A DNA stretch of 64,000 nt from an uncultured Collinsella sp. (GTDB lineage: Bacteria > Actinomycetota > Coriobacteriia > Coriobacteriales > Coriobacteriaceae). The notes beneath the pieces were generated by a model that made no database searches, was not told the DNA's origin, and was given only the letters and a program-made list of their open reading frames with translations. Shown one piece after another: positions 44,476 through 53,053 of this stretch. A program made the translations under genes and the position numbers. The stretch spans positions 1-64,000 of the forward strand of contig CAAFQK010000024.1 in assembly GCA_900765115.1 (NCBI GenBank). Direction: 5' to 3'. The stretch's first letter is position 1. Every line of letters begins with the position of its first letter.

Positions 44476-45036
44476 TTACTTGTAGAGGTCCATGTGCGCG
44501 GCGCGGGCCATGATGCGCTTGGCGGGGTCCTTGATGGACTCGATGGACTCCCTGTTCACTTTCTTGCCTCCGCCGGAGCCGCCCTTGTCGAGCGGGTATC
44601 CGGGCTGGCGCGACTCGGCGAAGTCGGCGACGGCCTTTGCCGAGGCCGTCATCGACTCCTCGTCGTCGCCGTGGATGAGCGCGGCCGGCACGCCGGTGGC
44701 CTGGGACACGCGCGCCAGCGTGCGCTCGCGCTCGCGCTCGGCCTCGGACGCGGCGAGGCGGCCCTTCAGGTCGTTGAGCTCGTCGTTGAGGGACTCGACG
44801 GTGGGCGCCTGCGCGCCCTGTGCGTCCCACAGGTCGGCCTTGCCCTTGTTCTCCTTGGCCCGGGCCTCCCACTTGCGGGACTCCTTCTTGAATCGCTCGG
44901 CCTCGGCCTTCCAGTCGATCGCTGCCGGCTCCCGTGGGGCCCCGGATCCCTGGTCGCCGCCGGGCTCCGCCGGCGCCGCCGGCTGCGGGGGCTCGACGGG
45001 ATCGGTCACGTTGTTGGCTTGCTGTTGGGTAGGCAT
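44476..45036 (-). CDS. Scaffold protein
   Basis: 186 residues from ATG 45036 after GGAAGGAGTGCAAG. It has a Pro/Ala/Gln-rich N-terminus, then a charged coiled coil (AERFKKESRKWEARAKENKG, LNDELNDLKGRLAASEAERE) and a basic C-terminus (PAKRIMARAAHMDLYK): the usual DUF4355-like scaffold layout. The 185 bp upstream are non-coding and contain GC-rich palindromes. Confidence 0.78.
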   Translation of the reverse strand: MPTQQQANNVTDPVEPPQPAAPAEPGGDQGSGAPREPAAIDWKAEAERFKKESRKWEARAKENKGKADLWDAQGAQAPTVESLNDELNDLKGRLAASEAERERERTLARVSQATGVPAALIHGDDEESMTASAKAVADFAESRQPGYPLDKGGSGGGKKVNRESIESIKDPAKRIMARAAHMDLYK

Positions 45037-45221
45037 CTTGCACTCCTTCCGGCCCCGTGCGGGGCTCGCTTCGCGCCTCCGTGCGGCGGCGCTGGCGGTG
45101 TTTTGGCATGGAAAAGGCCGCCTCCCGTGCGGGCTGCGGCCTCGTGTTCCTGCCGGCGCGTTGCGTGTCTTCGCCGGCGACGCTTGATGGCGCGTCGCGC
45201 CCGCCCTCCCACGGGGCGTCC

Positions 45222-46103
45222 TCACTTGGCCGAGAGCCTCTTGCTCACGCCCGCCGCGGTCTGCGCGAGCGACTTGGCGTAGGGGCTCCCCGGTTGGAAG
45301 CCCATTGCCAGCCCCGCCCTGTTCGCGGTGGCCATGCGGGCCTTGAGGTCATCCGGGGACGATGCCCCCTCCATGTACCTCTGGATGTCGCCGATGCTGG
45401 CGAACCTCTTCCCGTCCACGAATGCGGCGACTACCTTGCCGCCCCTGTGGCGGCCGCGCGATCCCGTGCGGCGGGAACCCCATTCGGGGTGCTTAGCGCG
45501 GTACTCGTCGTAGAGCGCCGCAGGGTCGTAGCCGTCGAGCGCGGGGCTGTCGGAGAAGTCGGCGACCGGTATGCACCTGCAGCTCGGGTGGCGCTCGGCG
45601 CCGGCGGTCGCCGAGCTCTTGAAGACGAAGCCGCGCGACCCGATCATCCGGCACCAGTCGCACGCGCCCGCGTGCGGCACCAGCGCCCAGCGCGGGCGCG
45701 CGGGGTCGGCCATGGCGTTGCCCTGGATCGTGGCGTCCGCGTAGCCCATGGCGCGCTGCACGGCCCTCGCCGCGAGGGCGGCGGCGGGCGCGGAGGCCCG
45801 CAGCGCCTCGTCGACGTCGCTCGCGAGGAGCCCGCCGTGGCCGGGGTCGAACTGCCGCGGCTCGTATCCCTGCGCGGGTCCCGCGCCCGAGCGCATGGCG
45901 GCGTAGAACTCGACGGCCGCGGCGGCCGCGAACGAGCCGAACTTGGCAACGAGCGCGGCGTAGGTGCGGGACAGCGCCCGGTAGAGCTCCTCGCCGCAGA
46001 GGCCCGCGCACTCGTCTATCGCCTGCGCGACAGCCGCCTGCAGCAGGTCGGCGTTTATCCCGAGCGCGCGGGCGTAGCGGTCGAAGTCCCCGCGCGGTAT
46101 CAC
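45222..46103 (-). CDS. Minor head protein (VG15/gpF-like)
   Basis: 293 residues: an N-terminal helical half and a C-terminal zinc-binding motif HAGACDWCRMIGSRGF with HPSCRCIPVADF, diagnostic of Mu gpF-/VG15-type capsid minor proteins. The last 80 residues are basic. It overlaps the portal gene by 4 bp. Confidence 0.8.
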   Translation of the reverse strand: MIPRGDFDRYARALGINADLLQAAVAQAIDECAGLCGEELYRALSRTYAALVAKFGSFAAAAAVEFYAAMRSGAGPAQGYEPRQFDPGHGGLLASDVDEALRASAPAAALAARAVQRAMGYADATIQGNAMADPARPRWALVPHAGACDWCRMIGSRGFVFKSSATAGAERHPSCRCIPVADFSDSPALDGYDPAALYDEYRAKHPEWGSRRTGSRGRHRGGKVVAAFVDGKRFASIGDIQRYMEGASSPDDLKARMATANRAGLAMGFQPGSPYAKSLAQTAAGVSKRLSAK

Positions 46104-47623
46104 TCCGCCTCACCGCCGGTTGGCGGCAGGGCCGCGGCCCTCGCGGCCTCGATGGCCATCGTGTCGGCCATGGCGTTGAGCGACGCGATGGCGCCGCCCT
46201 GCTGCTTCTCGCGCTCCAGGCGGTCGATGGTCGGCTGGGACAGGCCCACGCCCTCGTAGTAGACGCGGGTGCCCACCATGCTCTCGTCCGCGGCGCCGAG
46301 CTTCGTCCAGGCGTCGGCGCGCGCGGCGATGGTCGGCATCGAGGGGTCCTTGAAGCATGCCTGGACGGCGCACTGCTCGTCGGTGAGCCCGGATATCGGG
46401 ACGCCGTCCTTGACCGCCATCATCATCTGCGCGACCGTCTCGAGCGCCTCGGCGTTGTGCTCGTTGATCTGCTCCACCTCGAGGATGAGCGGGTCGTTCG
46501 CCGCGCCCAGGGCGTCCGAGGACGTGTAGGTGTTCGACAGCACTCCCAGCTGCGCCAGCGGCACGTTGGTCGCGCCGGAGAACCGCTGCGCGTCGTTCTC
46601 GAAGACGCGCGTGAAGTTGTCCGCGGTCGGGGCGGCGAACTGCCCCACGGTCGGGACATCGCCGTCCTCGTCCTTGGTGATGGCGAGGAACGACCCGACA
46701 TACGCGTTGAACTTGGCGATGGGCGACGGCGGGGTGGCGGGGCCGTCCTCGTCCCCGTCATCGTCATCGCCCTCCCCACCGTCCCCGTCCTTCACGGAGA
46801 AGAGGTCGTCCTTGGCGCCGAGGATGTATCGCTGGGGGAACGTGAAGAACTCCGCGCCGACCTCCATGCGCAGCACGTCGCGCATGGCCTTGTCGACGAT
46901 GCCCAGGATCTCGGGCGTGAGCATGGAGTGGCCGAGCGGGCGGTCCGGGTCGGGGTCGTAGGTGAACACCTCCATGAGCGGGCGACCCATGGGGTTCGGC
47001 TCCGTCTCGCAGCCCCACTCGTATGGGCCGCTGCCCGAGCCGATGCGCACCAGCGTGAGCACCGCGTCCGGGAAGTGGCACACGTAGCGGGAGGCGTTGC
47101 CTGACCTGTCGACGTCGGCGAGGACGACGCCGCAGCGGATGCGGCGGGCGTCCTTGTCCCACAGGCAGCAGAACTGGTTCGCGCTGAACACGCGGACCAT
47201 CGCCTCGGGCTGTCCGGGGCCGCCCCTCATGACGGTCATGGCCGACACGCCGTAGGTGAGGGCGCTCGCGCACGCCTGCCGGTAGAGCGACCTCAGGCGG
47301 TTCTCGCGCACGAGGCGCTTGAGGTCCTGGTCCTCCGCGCCGTCGAAGACGAAGCCGTCGAAGACGGAGCGCACGGAGTGTGCCCTGATGGCCTTGGCGC
47401 ACCACCCGGTGACGCAGTTGACCATCTCGAGCATGGGCGGGATGGAGATGCCGAGGCTCCTCATCTCGTTCTTCATGTCGTAATAGCGCTTGAGGACGGT
47501 GTTGCGCGCCGATATGTCGCCCCAGGTGTCGAACATGTCCTCCACGGCGGCTCGGTACGGCTCGGGGACGGCGTCGAGGTTCGGCGTCTCGACGGAGGCC
47601 CCCTGCCCAATTCTCTGGATCAC
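46100..47623 (-). CDS. Portal protein
   Basis: The start is GTG 47623 (VIQRIGQGASVETPNL), overlapping the terminase stop as GTGA; the frame extends upstream only as an antisense-like artefact. 507 residues with CVTGWCAKAIRAHSVRSVFD, SALTYGVSAMTVM, and an acidic insert DGDGGEGDDDDGDEDG. This matches SPP1/gp6-type (DUF1056 / phage_prot_Gp6) portals. It forms the DNA entry ring at a capsid vertex. Confidence 0.85.
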   Translation of the reverse strand: MIQRIGQGASVETPNLDAVPEPYRAAVEDMFDTWGDISARNTVLKRYYDMKNEMRSLGISIPPMLEMVNCVTGWCAKAIRAHSVRSVFDGFVFDGAEDQDLKRLVRENRLRSLYRQACASALTYGVSAMTVMRGGPGQPEAMVRVFSANQFCCLWDKDARRIRCGVVLADVDRSGNASRYVCHFPDAVLTLVRIGSGSGPYEWGCETEPNPMGRPLMEVFTYDPDPDRPLGHSMLTPEILGIVDKAMRDVLRMEVGAEFFTFPQRYILGAKDDLFSVKDGDGGEGDDDDGDEDGPATPPSPIAKFNAYVGSFLAITKDEDGDVPTVGQFAAPTADNFTRVFENDAQRFSGATNVPLAQLGVLSNTYTSSDALGAANDPLILEVEQINEHNAEALETVAQMMMAVKDGVPISGLTDEQCAVQACFKDPSMPTIAARADAWTKLGAADESMVGTRVYYEGVGLSQPTIDRLEREKQQGGAIASLNAMADTMAIEAARAAALPPTGGEAE

Positions 47624-49047
47624 AGTGTCCTCTGCTTCCTGCGCGGGTTGCGCTTGGTGTTCCTCGCGCCCCACAGCGCGAGCGAGCAAGATTCGAGTGG
47701 CTCGGGCGACACGGTCGCGTCCTCGGGGGAGCCGAAGCCCCACCCGCCGCGGGACCCGATCTTCCTGCGCACGCACTTCCTCGCCGAATCCTCGAGCGTC
47801 GGGTCGTAGGTGTGCGCGAGCGTGCCGTCGTTGAGCGCGTCCACGAAGCCGACGGCGGCGGCGACCACGTCGCGCGTCTGCGGTCTCACGACGTAGCCGC
47901 GCGGCGGCTTCATCTCCGCGAGGCGGTCGATGAGCGCGTCGGCGCCCGACATGCCGTCGATGACGACGACCGACGCGGTCGCGCGGCGGTCGTAGAGCCA
48001 CTCGGCGAGCTCGCGGGCGCCGCCGGCGGTCGTTCCGACTCTGATGAGCTCGACGGCGGCCTTGCCCTTGAGCGTGCGCTGGCCGAGCTTGCAACCCGAC
48101 AGCGCGTAGGTCGACCCGTCCCTGGAGAACTTCACCCCGAAGGCCTTCTTGCCGCGGTACCGGTCGCCGATGGCGTCGATGAGCGCGCCGTCCCACGATG
48201 CCCGCGGGATGGCCCTCGTGAGCATGGCGGCAGGGCTGAACCAGCCCAGGCGCTCGTGGGCGAAGCCGGTGATCGACCCGCCGGCGAACTCCGTGCGGGT
48301 GAAGTCGAGCGACAGGATGATGCCCATGCTCGGGTTCGATTCGTAGATGAGGTCCACCACGTCGTCGAACGTGGCGTCCTGGCGCGGGCACTCGTCGGTC
48401 GCCCACGAGCACCACTCGGTGTTCGGGATGTCGCCGGCCAGGATGGCCGCGCGCGTGCGCGCGAACACGGTGCCGGGGCAGTCCTCGTTGGGCGGCGTGC
48501 CCGTGTAGATGATCTGGCGCTCGCCGGTCGCGGACGCGGCGAGCGTGTACATGATGGCGTCGTACTGGGAGTCTGTGAGCTCCTGCGCCTCGTCGAACAC
48601 GACGAGCTGGATGTCATCGAAGCCTCGGGCGCTTCCGTTGGTGCGCGCCGAGAACTCGATGGAGCCGCCGTTGGTGAGGTAGATGGCCTCCTCGCCGTTC
48701 GTGCGGCGGATCCTCTCGACGAGGCACGAGAGCTCGGGGTGCTCCTTGTCCGTGAAGTAGCGGACGAGTCGGTTGAACGCCTTCTTTGCGGTCTTCACGC
48801 GGTGCGCGGTGTGGAGGATGTGCCAGCCGCAGACCGCCAGGCGGAACACCTCGTATATCTCGATGACGGCGTTCTTGCCGTTCTGGCGCGGCACGTCCAG
48901 GCCGCACGTGACGTAGGCTGGTCGGCCCTCGGCGTCGCACGCGCACCAGTCGGACAGCACGAGCGACTGCCACTCGATGGGCTCCATGCCCAGGTCCCCG
49001 CCCAGCTCGGCGGCGTCCTCGCCCTCGGAGTAGGCGGCCTCGCCCAC
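47620..49047 (-). CDS. Terminase large subunit
   Basis: Start is probably GTG 49047 (VGEAAYSEGEDAAELG), giving 475 residues. The packaging ATPase has a P-loop variant in LDVPRQNGKNAVIE, Walker B IQLVVFDEAQELTD, coupling motif IIYTGTPPNED, and nuclease aspartates in FGVKFSRDGSTYALS and VVVIDGMSGADALID. It cuts and pumps phage DNA into proheads. The start overlaps no upstream gene but lies 7 bp after the small-subunit stop. Confidence 0.9.
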   Translation of the reverse strand: MGEAAYSEGEDAAELGGDLGMEPIEWQSLVLSDWCACDAEGRPAYVTCGLDVPRQNGKNAVIEIYEVFRLAVCGWHILHTAHRVKTAKKAFNRLVRYFTDKEHPELSCLVERIRRTNGEEAIYLTNGGSIEFSARTNGSARGFDDIQLVVFDEAQELTDSQYDAIMYTLAASATGERQIIYTGTPPNEDCPGTVFARTRAAILAGDIPNTEWCSWATDECPRQDATFDDVVDLIYESNPSMGIILSLDFTRTEFAGGSITGFAHERLGWFSPAAMLTRAIPRASWDGALIDAIGDRYRGKKAFGVKFSRDGSTYALSGCKLGQRTLKGKAAVELIRVGTTAGGARELAEWLYDRRATASVVVIDGMSGADALIDRLAEMKPPRGYVVRPQTRDVVAAAVGFVDALNDGTLAHTYDPTLEDSARKCVRRKIGSRGGWGFGSPEDATVSPEPLESCSLALWGARNTKRNPRRKQRTL

Positions 49048-49054
49048 GGCGACC

Positions 49055-49438
49055 CTATACCGCGGCTCTTGCCTTCCGCGCCTCGTGGCGCTCGGCGATC
49101 GAGAAGAGCTTGGTCTGGACGTTCCGGACATCTGGCGCCCCCTCGTGGCCGTCGGTTATGCCGAGCTGCTTGTTGAGTTGCCTGATCTCCGCCGACGCGG
49201 TCTTCAGGGTCGCTATCTGCGGGAAGGACTTCAGGTCCCCCATGTCGTTCTGGTAGGCGGTCTGCTCGCCGAAGCTGTCCAGCTCGTCCTGGGCGAGCTC
49301 GACGATCTTGTACCACTGGCACAGCAGCGCGAGCGTCGGAGCGTCGGCCTGGGTGAACGAGCGGCCTGCCGTGAGCTCGTCCCACTTGGCGCTCTTCACG
49401 GGGTCGCCGGCGACCGCGGCGGGCTTCTCGAGGGACAT
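49055..49438 (-). CDS. Terminase small subunit (P27-like)
   Basis: 127 residues, MSLEKPAAVAGDPVKSAKWD, with ADAPTLALLCQWYKIVELAQ and LKTASAEIRQLNKQLGITDG, the helical layout of P27-type small terminases that bind packaging sites. It immediately precedes the large subunit. Confidence 0.82.
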   Translation of the reverse strand: MSLEKPAAVAGDPVKSAKWDELTAGRSFTQADAPTLALLCQWYKIVELAQDELDSFGEQTAYQNDMGDLKSFPQIATLKTASAEIRQLNKQLGITDGHEGAPDVRNVQTKLFSIAERHEARKARAAV

Positions 49439-49458
49439 CCGCCACCTCCAATCGGCAT

Positions 49459-49490
49459 AAAAAAGCCGCCCCTGGAGGACGGCTTTAAAA
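49459..49490. terminator. Bidirectional terminator upstream of the terminase genes
   Basis: A-rich flank, stem AAAGCCG(C/T)CC with GG(A/G)CGGCTTT, and T-rich flank on the other side, so it can act on either strand. It separates the 71-residue gene at 49510 from the terminase unit. Confidence 0.65.
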
Positions 49491-49509
49491 AATCCTGAAT
49501 ACCAGAAGC

Positions 49510-49725
49510 CTATCTGAACTGCGAGAGCATCTCGGCGTACGGGCTCAGCTCGGGCGGCTCATAGATGATGTCGCCGCCGTCTTCGGTGCGGTAGTTTCCC
49601 GGCGGGAGGTACCTGCCGTTGGGGAGCAGGCAGAGGTTCCCGCGCCACTTGACGCCGTTGGGCATCATCGCCGTGCCGAACTCGTCCTCGTCAAACTCGA
49701 AATCGTAGTCAACGTCGTATGCCAT
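49510..49725 (-). CDS. Small acidic phage protein
   Basis: 71 residues, starting MAYDVDYDFEFDEDEFGTAM, then NLCLLPNGRYLPPGNYRTED and a helical end. Very acidic N-terminus. I recognise no family; it ends just before the bidirectional terminator. Confidence 0.6.
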   Translation of the reverse strand: MAYDVDYDFEFDEDEFGTAMMPNGVKWRGNLCLLPNGRYLPPGNYRTEDGGDIIYEPPELSPYAEMLSQFR

Positions 49726-49741
49726 CTGGCATCAACCCCTA

Positions 49742-50404
49742 TCACGCATAGGTGCCGGTCTTCTGGGTCACGAGAAGCCCGCTTTTCTTCGGTTGCTTCT
49801 CATAGCTGATCTCAATGCCTATTTTAGCAAACTCCGAGGTGTAGGCCTTGTTCATGGCTCTCCACATCGCGATTTCGCTCTGGTATTTCCTGCTCATGAC
49901 CGAAGCGTCGGCTCGCTTTGCGGCAGACTTGACGGCCTTGCCGCTCACGCTTTTCGTCACGAGCGCGGAATAGGTCCCCTCGTTCGACGTCGCGACGATC
50001 CTTTTGACGCGTCCTCCGCTCCTGTTGTATGCCGAGGCGATGTATTCCAGGTCGCCGCCGGAAAGCGGGCCTCCCCATTTGCGGCCGTCCGCGCCGCCAT
50101 GAGGATGGTTATGGATAATCGTCGAGACGCCCTTTTCATGGGCGACGGCGGACAGCGGTGCGACTCTGGTCGACCCTTCATTACCAGTCGACCCCAGCGC
50201 ATGGACATATCCCGCGTCATCGATATAGGCCGAGTGCTCGTACCTATTGTCCATCAGCTGCTCGCGAAAGCGGGCTATGGCAGACTCCACCGTCGTTCCC
50301 CCAGCAGTGCCCTTGTTCAGGGATGCGACCGCGTAGGCTGACAGTGTCGATCCGTCCTTGGCTGAACGCTTGCCGGAGTAAGAGTATGAGCCCCTACCTC
50401 CCAC
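49742..50404 (-). CDS. JAMM/MPN-like metallopeptidase-type phage protein
   Basis: Start at GTG 50404, eight bases after GGAGG, overlapping the end of the ParB/DUF4417 gene; 220 residues. Around residue 95-125 it has VSTIIHNHPHGGADG followed by GGPLSGGDLEYI, which matches the H-x-H-P...S-x-x-D metal-site pattern of JAMM/MPN and RadC-like proteins. N-terminal repeats are Ser/Gly-rich. It may process phage or host proteins, or act in DNA metabolism like RadC-type domains; unproven. Confidence 0.6.
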   Translation of the reverse strand: MGGRGSYSYSGKRSAKDGSTLSAYAVASLNKGTAGGTTVESAIARFREQLMDNRYEHSAYIDDAGYVHALGSTGNEGSTRVAPLSAVAHEKGVSTIIHNHPHGGADGRKWGGPLSGGDLEYIASAYNRSGGRVKRIVATSNEGTYSALVTKSVSGKAVKSAAKRADASVMSRKYQSEIAMWRAMNKAYTSEFAKIGIEISYEKQPKKSGLLVTQKTGTYA

Positions 50405-51410
50405 GGAAACCGCCTCCCTTGTACTCGACGACCTCGCAGCCGCCGAAATCGAATCCAATGTCGCCGCCGTAGAGCAGCACGCGCGCGGGCTCCAGGCGGC
50501 TCATTGCCTCCGCCATGCCCTCGCGCCAGACGGCCAGGGCGTTCTCGTCCCCCTTCACGCCGACGGTCGACACGGCGACGGTCGAGCGGCGCGGGACGCC
50601 GTCGAACGCGAAGCGGAAGCTCCGGCGCTGCGCCCACGACAGGGTCGGGACTACACGGAGGCCCTGCTCCTGCCACCAGTGGCCGAGCGCCTGGGAGCGG
50701 TAGCGGTTCCACCGCTGCATGGCATCGGGCATGTCGAGGTAGAGCGAGAAGTCGGGCGTGAGGACGCAGTCGAAGCCGCGCAGGCACTCGAGGTAGGCGG
50801 CGGGGCGTGCCCACACGCGCTCGAACTGGTAGTCGTCGATGAAGAAGTGGCAGCAGCGGCCGGCCTTGTCGGCCTCGGGGGTGCTCTTGGCGTAGTTGAA
50901 CCCGATCATGTCCGCCGGCTTGGCCATGCACCGCTTCATGCGGGGCATGCCGTCGCGGCCGCAGTCGGATCGGCTGACGAGGCGCAGGTTGTACGCGTCG
51001 TCCGTCCTCAGGCGCTCGTGGCCGTAGTCGAGCCGCTTGCTCTTGAAGTCCAGCCCGAACCGCGACATGTCGAAGTCCTTGAGGCTGCGGACCTCCTCGC
51101 GAAGCATCGACTTGTTCCAGGTTGCCACCTCGCCGGTCTTGTTGTCGGCGATGCGGAAGGCCTTGATCTGCTCGTCGGTCAGGTCGTCGCAGTACTCGAT
51201 CTTGGAGTCGGGAATCTCGTCCCACCCCAGGCTTCTGCACGCCTCGACGCGGGTGTGCCCCCATACAATAACCGGGCGCTCGCGGCTCTCCAGGCCGATG
51301 GTCCCGCGCAGGCCGAACTCCTTGATTGAGTCGGCAACCACGGGGACGGCGGAGGCGTTGTGCCGCGCGTTTCGCTCATATGGGACGATATCGTGTATCT
51401 TCACGTACAC
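50394..51410 (-). CDS. ParB-like domain fused to DUF4417
   Basis: 338 residues. The first 110 form a ParB/Srx-like nuclease-type domain (IVPYERNARHNASAVPVVAD, VIVWGHTRVEACRSLG, IADNKTGEVATWNKSML). The C-terminal 170 match DUF4417 (FDCVLTPDFSLYLDMPDAMQ, QRWNRYRSQALGHWWQEQGL, VVPTLSW). The two are typically linked in phage genomes upstream of terminases. Function unknown. Confidence 0.75.
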   Translation of the reverse strand: MYVKIHDIVPYERNARHNASAVPVVADSIKEFGLRGTIGLESRERPVIVWGHTRVEACRSLGWDEIPDSKIEYCDDLTDEQIKAFRIADNKTGEVATWNKSMLREEVRSLKDFDMSRFGLDFKSKRLDYGHERLRTDDAYNLRLVSRSDCGRDGMPRMKRCMAKPADMIGFNYAKSTPEADKAGRCCHFFIDDYQFERVWARPAAYLECLRGFDCVLTPDFSLYLDMPDAMQRWNRYRSQALGHWWQEQGLRVVPTLSWAQRRSFRFAFDGVPRRSTVAVSTVGVKGDENALAVWREGMAEAMSRLEPARVLLYGGDIGFDFGGCEVVEYKGGGFRGR

Positions 51411-51559
51411 ACCCGCCTAGTTTTTCTCGGTTTAGCTGCGGTTTTTGCTTGACTTCCGTAAAAAAGCGTATTCGGGGGTATTGCGGCCCTGGCGCGGGAT
51501 GGTGGCCTGCCGCCATCCGTCAAAAGACCCCCGTGGGGTCGAGCGCCGGGGCGCATCCC

Positions 51560-51967
51560 CTACCATGAGGTCGTTTGCCGCGGCTGTTTCTCGGGCGCGG
51601 ACGGGGGACTAATAAAGGGAATACGTTCGGACTTGAGCGCCTTGCACAGCTCGACGAAGGACTCAGGAGAGTTCCACGCGGCGAGATGCTCGCGGAGGGC
51701 GCGGCGTACGGCCGAGACCTCGGCGACGCTGCGGGCGCGGCGCCAGTTGTTGCAGCAGCGGTGCGCGGCGGCGACGTTGTCGCGGTCGAAGGGCGATCCG
51801 CCGCGGCTGACCGGGACGAGCTCATCGCACTCGAAGGCCCCGGGGTTGCCCGGCGGCACCCCGTAGTCTATGGGTAGCCCACATATCCAGCAGGGCCTGC
51901 CCTGCGAGCGGAGCCACCGCACGACATGGCGGCGGCGGGCGCCGTTGGCCTTGCGCGGGTTGCCCAT
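51560..51967 (-). CDS. HNH endonuclease
   Basis: 135 residues with CWICGLPIDYG, the metal-finger FECDELVPVSRGGSPFDRDN and AAAHRCCNNWR. This is the HNH fold typical of phage enzymes encoded just before terminases, which help generate cohesive ends. The first His of the motif appears as E in DEL, so it is a variant HNH. Confidence 0.8.
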   Translation of the reverse strand: MGNPRKANGARRRHVVRWLRSQGRPCWICGLPIDYGVPPGNPGAFECDELVPVSRGGSPFDRDNVAAAHRCCNNWRRARSVAEVSAVRRALREHLAAWNSPESFVELCKALKSERIPFISPPSAPEKQPRQTTSW

Positions 51968-51970
51968 CCC

Positions 51971-52180
51971 CTACCACTCCACCGGGGAGCGCCCTCGGTT
52001 GGACATGCACGCCTCGATGCCCCCGTAGCGCAACGCCTCCAGGCGCACGCCCCCGGCACCCCCCGGTCGGCGGCGGGGCGCCGCCGTGACCCCCAGGGCG
52101 CGGCGGAACGCCCACGCCATGACCGTGTCGTGGCGGCGGGCGGATCGCGCGATGTACTCTCGGCTGACCACGGGCATCAT
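51971..52180 (-). CDS. Small basic phage protein
   Basis: 69 residues from tandem ATGs after AATAGGGG; Arg-rich (MPVVSREYIARSARRHDTVM). First gene after the probable late promoter. No family recognised. Confidence 0.5.
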   Translation of the reverse strand: MMPVVSREYIARSARRHDTVMAWAFRRALGVTAAPRRRPGGAGGVRLEALRYGGIEACMSNRGRSPVEW

Positions 52181-52481
52181 CCCCTATTGAATTAAACGCA
52201 ATAGTAAGGCCGGAGTCCCTGAACTGCTGAAGGGAACCCCGGCCACTCATCTGTGCTTCCACGCACATCCGACCCGCACACCCGCGCGGGCGGCGCTGCG
52301 AATCGACACCCTAGTTATATCCCAATCGCAACGTGCAACGGTGTGCAATTGTGTGCAATCGCGTGCAACTGTAGGCAATTGTGTGCAACCGCGTGCAACC
52401 GCGTGCAATCGCGCGCAGTCCGTAGGCAAAGAGAAACCCGCCGGCGCGGGGCCGACGGGCAACGATAGAGATATATGCGGC
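52181..52481 (-). promoter_or_regulatory. Late-operon control region (300 bp without genes)
   Basis: Reading on the minus strand: a mismatched hairpin (52437-52459), the decamer array, then a TATAAC -10-like box at 52319-52314, followed by a leader of about 110 nt with another hairpin (52207-52246), then the first late gene. It stands right behind the DUF1492-type regulator gene, which makes it the natural late promoter. TTGCAC units of the array could act as -35 elements, but spacing to TATAAC is not standard, fitting an activator-dependent promoter. Confidence 0.5.
52331..52420. repeat. Nine tandem 10-bp repeats
   Basis: Nine consecutive decamers of consensus GYGTGCAAYN fill 52331-52420 with no spacers; a tenth, GTAGGCAAA, is shifted by one base. 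The period of 10 bp puts each unit on the same face of the helix. Because 10 is not a multiple of 3, protein coding does not explain it. It is a protein-binding array (activator, replication iteron or packaging site). Confidence 0.85.
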
Positions 52482-52934
52482 TCAGACTGCAGCGCGGCCA
52501 AGACCCGATCGGGCGGCCGCCAGACCGACCATATCCGTCCAGTCCAGGGCGGCACACAGGTCGAAGTTCACCGACCTCACCGATACGCCCAGCGTCCCCG
52601 CGATCTCCTGCAGCGTGCGGTCCTCGCAGTAGCGCAGCTCCAGCACGTCTCCCCAGCGCTTGCCGGGGTTGGCCGAGCGCACGCCCGCGCAGAGCTCGCG
52701 CCCGCGCTCCACCTCGCGCCGCAGCTCCGACAGCTCCGCGCCGCTGCGGCGCTCATAGTCGATCCTGTCATCCGTCGAGCGCATGAAGTCCGTCCCGCGC
52801 GCGCCCTTGCCCACGGCGTCGTAGCGCTGGGCGCGGACCTGCTCGCGCGCCTGCATCGACTCGATGACCGCCAGGCGGCGGTCGATGCCGCGCTGGGCGG
52901 CCCGTACGGTATCGAAGTATTCCCTTGCGTCCAT
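52482..52934 (-). CDS. DUF1492/ArpU-type late transcription regulator
   Basis: 150 residues from ATG 52934 after GGAGGTCAC. Helical N-terminal half and a sigma-70 region-4-like helix-turn-helix near the C-terminus (RWGDVLELRYCEDRTLQEIA, GTLGVSVRSVNFDLCAALDW). Such proteins act as late-gene activators in Gram-positive phages. It lies directly upstream of the decamer array and late promoter, its likely target. Confidence 0.72.
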   Translation of the reverse strand: MDAREYFDTVRAAQRGIDRRLAVIESMQAREQVRAQRYDAVGKGARGTDFMRSTDDRIDYERRSGAELSELRREVERGRELCAGVRSANPGKRWGDVLELRYCEDRTLQEIAGTLGVSVRSVNFDLCAALDWTDMVGLAAARSGLGRAAV

Positions 52935-52997
52935 GTGACCTCCCGCGTGGTACCATGCTCTACGCCATATAGAGGATGCCGGGAGGCGTCTTTGCCA

Positions 52998-53029
52998 AAG
53001 GCCGCCGGCGCTCCAACGCCAGCGGCCTT
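52998..53029 (-). terminator. Terminator of the early operon
   Basis: A 13-bp stem with one mismatch, AAGGCCGCCGGCG (52998-53010) and CGCCAGCGGCCTT (53017-53029), with a 6-nt loop. It lies between the zinc-finger gene and the late regulator gene, so the regulator probably has its own promoter. The T-run is short. Confidence 0.6.
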
Positions 53030-53053
53030 AATTATATATCTACCTGCGGAAAC

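Noticed and set aside
46100..48415. Longer portal protein starting near 48415
   Set aside because: The added 260 residues are Arg-rich frame-shadow of the terminase gene; GTG 47623 with GTGA coupling is natural.
52331..52430. CRISPR array
   Set aside because: The 10-bp units are tandem without unique spacers and there are no cas genes. The same holds for the GTCGC array at 54639-54703.
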